A DNA stretch of 9,033 nt from JAGTVG01 sp964389805 (GTDB lineage Bacteria > Bacteroidota > Bacteroidia > Cytophagales > Cyclobacteriaceae), in the NCBI GenBank assembly GCA_964389805.1, contig CAYMFU010000247.1, positions 1 to 9,033 of the forward strand, in the 5' to 3' direction. The translations under genes and the position numbers were made by a program. Each line of letters begins with the position of its first letter. The stretch's first letter is position 1. The notes below the pieces were generated by a model. It saw nothing but the letters and a program-made list of their open reading frames with translations, was not told the origin of the DNA and searched no databases. This document shows positions 5,907 to 9,033 of this stretch, piece after piece.

Positions 5907-8900
5907 ATGTATAAATCAAGATACATAATTGCCTTGCTATGCTTAATTATAATACCTCAAATGGATGGATATTCCCAACAAAAACCATTGAAAGGTAAAG
6001 CTCTGTTTGGTTCGCTCAGGGCACGTCATATAGGGCCTGCCGTCATGAGTGGAAGAATCTCAACCTTAGATGCCGTAGTGAGCAAACCAGAGATAATGTA
6101 TATTGGAACGGCAGGCGGTGGCCTCTGGAAGTCTAATAGTGCTGGCGCATCACTTTCTCCAATATTTGATGATTACACTATGTCGATAGGAAAAATCAGG
6201 ATCGATCAGCAACATCCTGACACGGTTTGGGTGGGGACTGGTGAAACGTGGGTAAGGAATAGCGTATCTGTTGGAAAAGGAATATACCGGACAACTAATG
6301 GGGGAACTACCTGGGAATTTAAAGGATTAGAGAAATCTGAAAGGATAAGTTCTATAATTATTGATAAGAATAACCCAAATGTCATTTATGTAGGCGTATT
6401 AGGTAGTTTATGGAATTCAAATGTAGAGAGAGGGATTTATAAGACGGAAAACGGTGGAAATACATGGGAGAAAATATTTTATATCGATGGAAATACAGGA
6501 TGTGCTGACATGGACGTCGATCCTGAAAATCCTGATATATTGTATGCTGCCATGTGGGATTTTAGGAGAAAGCCTGATTTTTTTACCTCTGGTGGTCCAG
6601 GCAGTGGATTGTATAAATCTATCGATGGTGGACAGTCCTGGAATAAGATCCAAAACGGATTGCCAGATGAAACTATAGGTAGAATGTCAGTTTCAGTAGC
6701 ACCTTCCAATAATAATATTGTTTATGCGACAGTTGAAGTAAAAGACAAATCCAAAAAAGGATTATATAAATCAAACGATGCAGGAAATAGCTGGGAAAGA
6801 ATTAACGGTGATTTTAACACGACTGTCAGGCCCTTTTATTTTTCCCGCATGGCTGTGGATCCTTTAAATGACAGCATAGTTTTCAAATGCGGACTCGATC
6901 TAACCATCAGTAAAGATGGTGGTTCGAGTTTCAGGACGGTGGGAAGTAATGTGCATTCTGATATACATGATGTATGGATTGACCCGAATAATACGAAGCA
7001 TATAATAATTGGTACCGACGGAGGCGTATATGAATCATATGATGGTGGATACTTATTTAAGATGTATATGAACCTACCAGTATCTCAGTTTTATCATGTA
7101 AGCGCTGATATGGAGAAACCGTTCAATGTATATGGCGGGCTGCAAGACAATGGCTCATGGTACGGTCCCTCAAGAAGCGCTGGCGGAATAACAAATCAGG
7201 ATTGGAAGATGACCTATGGGGGAGATGGTTTTTATTCATTTCGTCATCCCGGAGATAAAGATATCATATATGCTGAATACCAGGGTGGAGAGATAATCAG
7301 ATATAATGAAAAAACAGGCCAGGCAAAAAGTATAAAGCCTTATCCTGAAGCTGATCAGCCAGACTTCCGATTTAACTGGAATGCTCCCGTTCATATAAGT
7401 CCGAATAATGCAGAAAGAATGTATTTCGGAAGCCAGTTTTTGCTTAAAACCGAGGATAGGGGTGAATCATGGATAAGAATTTCTCCTGACCTGACTACAA
7501 ATGATCCGAACAGGCAGCGACAGAAACAATCCGGGGGATTATCAATTGATAACTCAACAGCTGAAAATAATACCACAATTTATTCTATTTCTGAATCTCC
7601 AAAGGATGCAAAGGTAATATGGGTAGGAACTGATGACGGTTATGTACAAGTTACGGAAAATGGCGGAGATACATGGCATAACGTAACTGCTAATATATCT
7701 GATGTATCAGCAGGAACCTGGATCTCCTTCATTGATGCCAGCCATCATAATAGAAATGTGGCCTATGTAACCGTTGATGGCCACAGAACTGGGGATATGA
7801 AAAGTTATCTTTACAAGACATCGGATTTAGGTAAAACCTGGGAACAACTGGCCACAGAAAATGTTAATGGATATTGCCTGTCAGTCCGAGAAGATTTGGT
7901 TAATCCTGAACTGGTATTTCTTGGTACAGAATTTGGATTATATGTTTCTGTAGATAGTGGAAGATCCTGGTCCAGATTTGAAAACAACCTTCCCCGTGTT
8001 GGGATAAGAGATATGGTAATACATTCTCGTGATCATGCATTGGTTATGGCCAGCCATGGTCGTGGGATTATCATTATTGACGATATAACTCCACTTCGTC
8101 AGATTAAACCGGAGATTACGGAAGAAGATCTTTACTTTTTTAATACAGAACCAACAGTATTAAAAGATCCCGGAAGTGGCTCATCATGGTATAGTGGAGC
8201 AGGCAATTTTGTGGGAGCCAATCCTGCCGAGACAGCAAAGATTGTATACTATATGAAAAAGAGGCATACGTTTGGAAAAATGTATCTTGAAATATATGAT
8301 TCTGAAGGGAATTATATTAGGGAAGCACCCGCTGGTAAATCAGCTGGCATCAACATCGTGGAAATACCTATAAGGTCACCTAAACCTAAAGCACCTCCAA
8401 CTAACAACCGAATGGCTTTAGCCGGATCTTTATTCGGACCTTCACTACCTGCTGGAATGTATAAGGTGAAATTGATAAAAGGAAAAAATTCATACGAATC
8501 CCAATTTGAACTAGCCTATGATCCAGGTTCTCCTTATTCCACCGAAGATAGAAAGGTTCAATATGAATATACAATCAAGCTATATAATATGACCGAGGAC
8601 CTGGCATATATTTATTACGCCCTTCAGGAGATGACAAAGCAGGCAAAGGCCAGGGCGGAATCTGATGAAAAGCAAAGTAAAAAACTACTTGCTTTTGCTG
8701 AAATAACTGAGAATTTAGCTGGATCCCTGGTATCTCTGGGTGGTGACTTCTATGTTGATGAAGATGAACAGATCGGTGAGTTAATTTCACAATTGTATAG
8801 ATACGTGAGCTGTTATCCAGGAAGACCATCTGATTCACAAATAACAAGGGCTGAAATATTAGAAGGTAAACTGGAAAGTGTAATAGAAAAATTCCAAATT

Positions 8901-8999
8901 CTGGTAACCGTTAATCTTCAGAAAATAAATGACAGGTTGTTGAAGAATGACCTACAACCAATATCATATTTACCTAAAGATGATTTCCTGAAAGAATAA
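5907..8999 (+). CDS. Secreted Asp-box (BNR/sortilin-like) beta-propeller protein, often labelled glycosyl hydrolase
   Basis: The 1030-residue protein has a signal peptide (about residues 1-23, hydrophobic core IIALLCLIIIP) and is exported. I count ten Asp boxes (S/T-x-D/N-x-G-x-S/T-W/F): 129-136, 180-187, 238-245, 289-296, 335-342, 377-384, 515-522, 583-590, 638-645 and 681-688, plus a degenerate one at 76-83. Other family landmarks are RHIGPAVMSGRIS (40-52), GTAGGGLWKS (67-76), GGLQDNGSW (410-418), GGDGFY (438-443) and SHGRGIIIIDD (716-726). Residues about 740-870 look like a beta-sandwich and 880-1030 are helical, with the family's YPGRPSDSQ motif (970-978). Length is normal and complete. 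Relatives are often named glycosyl hydrolase, sortilin or VPS10 domain protein, but no catalytic pair is identifiable here, so no enzyme activity is claimed. No type IX secretion C-terminal signal is seen. The start ATG at 5907 was chosen because the one at 5902 is out of frame. The gene follows the LolA-like gene by 72 bases. Confidence 0.9.
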   Translation: MYKSRYIIALLCLIIIPQMDGYSQQKPLKGKALFGSLRARHIGPAVMSGRISTLDAVVSKPEIMYIGTAGGGLWKSNSAGASLSPIFDDYTMSIGKIRIDQQHPDTVWVGTGETWVRNSVSVGKGIYRTTNGGTTWEFKGLEKSERISSIIIDKNNPNVIYVGVLGSLWNSNVERGIYKTENGGNTWEKIFYIDGNTGCADMDVDPENPDILYAAMWDFRRKPDFFTSGGPGSGLYKSIDGGQSWNKIQNGLPDETIGRMSVSVAPSNNNIVYATVEVKDKSKKGLYKSNDAGNSWERINGDFNTTVRPFYFSRMAVDPLNDSIVFKCGLDLTISKDGGSSFRTVGSNVHSDIHDVWIDPNNTKHIIIGTDGGVYESYDGGYLFKMYMNLPVSQFYHVSADMEKPFNVYGGLQDNGSWYGPSRSAGGITNQDWKMTYGGDGFYSFRHPGDKDIIYAEYQGGEIIRYNEKTGQAKSIKPYPEADQPDFRFNWNAPVHISPNNAERMYFGSQFLLKTEDRGESWIRISPDLTTNDPNRQRQKQSGGLSIDNSTAENNTTIYSISESPKDAKVIWVGTDDGYVQVTENGGDTWHNVTANISDVSAGTWISFIDASHHNRNVAYVTVDGHRTGDMKSYLYKTSDLGKTWEQLATENVNGYCLSVREDLVNPELVFLGTEFGLYVSVDSGRSWSRFENNLPRVGIRDMVIHSRDHALVMASHGRGIIIIDDITPLRQIKPEITEEDLYFFNTEPTVLKDPGSGSSWYSGAGNFVGANPAETAKIVYYMKKRHTFGKMYLEIYDSEGNYIREAPAGKSAGINIVEIPIRSPKPKAPPTNNRMALAGSLFGPSLPAGMYKVKLIKGKNSYESQFELAYDPGSPYSTEDRKVQYEYTIKLYNMTEDLAYIYYALQEMTKQAKARAESDEKQSKKLLAFAEITENLAGSLVSLGGDFYVDEDEQIGELISQLYRYVSCYPGRPSDSQITRAEILEGKLESVIEKFQILVTVNLQKINDRLLKNDLQPISYLPKDDFLKE

Positions 9000-9033
9000 A
9001 GGGAAAAAAATATTTAGCACATTTTAAAATGGG

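Noticed and set aside
6417..8847. Several 61-90 codon frames on both strands inside the propeller gene
   Set aside because: All are shadows of a confident 1030-residue protein with regular Asp boxes throughout.
9000..9033. Possible start of another gene (ATG at 9029-9031)
   Set aside because: Only five bases follow the start within the window, so nothing supports a coding call.

Overview
The window is an AT-rich stretch of chromosome that looks like a member of the Bacteroidota. Supporting signs are the absence of Shine-Dalgarno sequences before most starts, a good Bacteroidota-type promoter (TTTG, 18-base spacer, TAnnTTTG), a sulfatase remnant of the kind these polysaccharide-degrading bacteria carry in many copies, and a secreted Asp-box propeller protein typical of the phylum. 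No rRNA, tRNA, CRISPR array, integrase or intact mobile element was found.

Layout. The left end (1-687) is decayed or low-information DNA. It holds the last ~89 codons of an S1-type sulfatase with no upstream body, then a lipoprotein-like fragment without a start codon. A small unrecognised gene follows on the minus strand (688-885). Next is a two-gene plus-strand unit: a DUF2834 membrane protein (1055-1384) and a lipoprotein (1400-1900). A 604-residue Na+/phosphate cotransporter-family protein (1935-3749) and an AraC-type regulator (4028-4903) both lie on the minus strand, separated by a 278-base AT-rich gap that contains a 30-base-spaced direct repeat. Divergent from the regulator are a LolA-like periplasmic protein (5115-5834) and a 1030-residue secreted propeller protein (5907-8999), probably one transcript from the promoter near 4971-5000.

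How the genes may relate. The regulator sits between two possible targets, and an 8-base motif (RTGAGATT) occurs upstream of both, which suggests a local regulatory circuit but does not prove one. The LolA-like and propeller proteins both carry signal peptides and probably work in the periplasm or at the outer membrane. Most families here are known. I see no clear evidence for a new multi-gene system; the best leads are the putative operator repeats, the apparent two-propeller architecture of the large protein, and an unusual NSSS in place of QSSS in the transporter.
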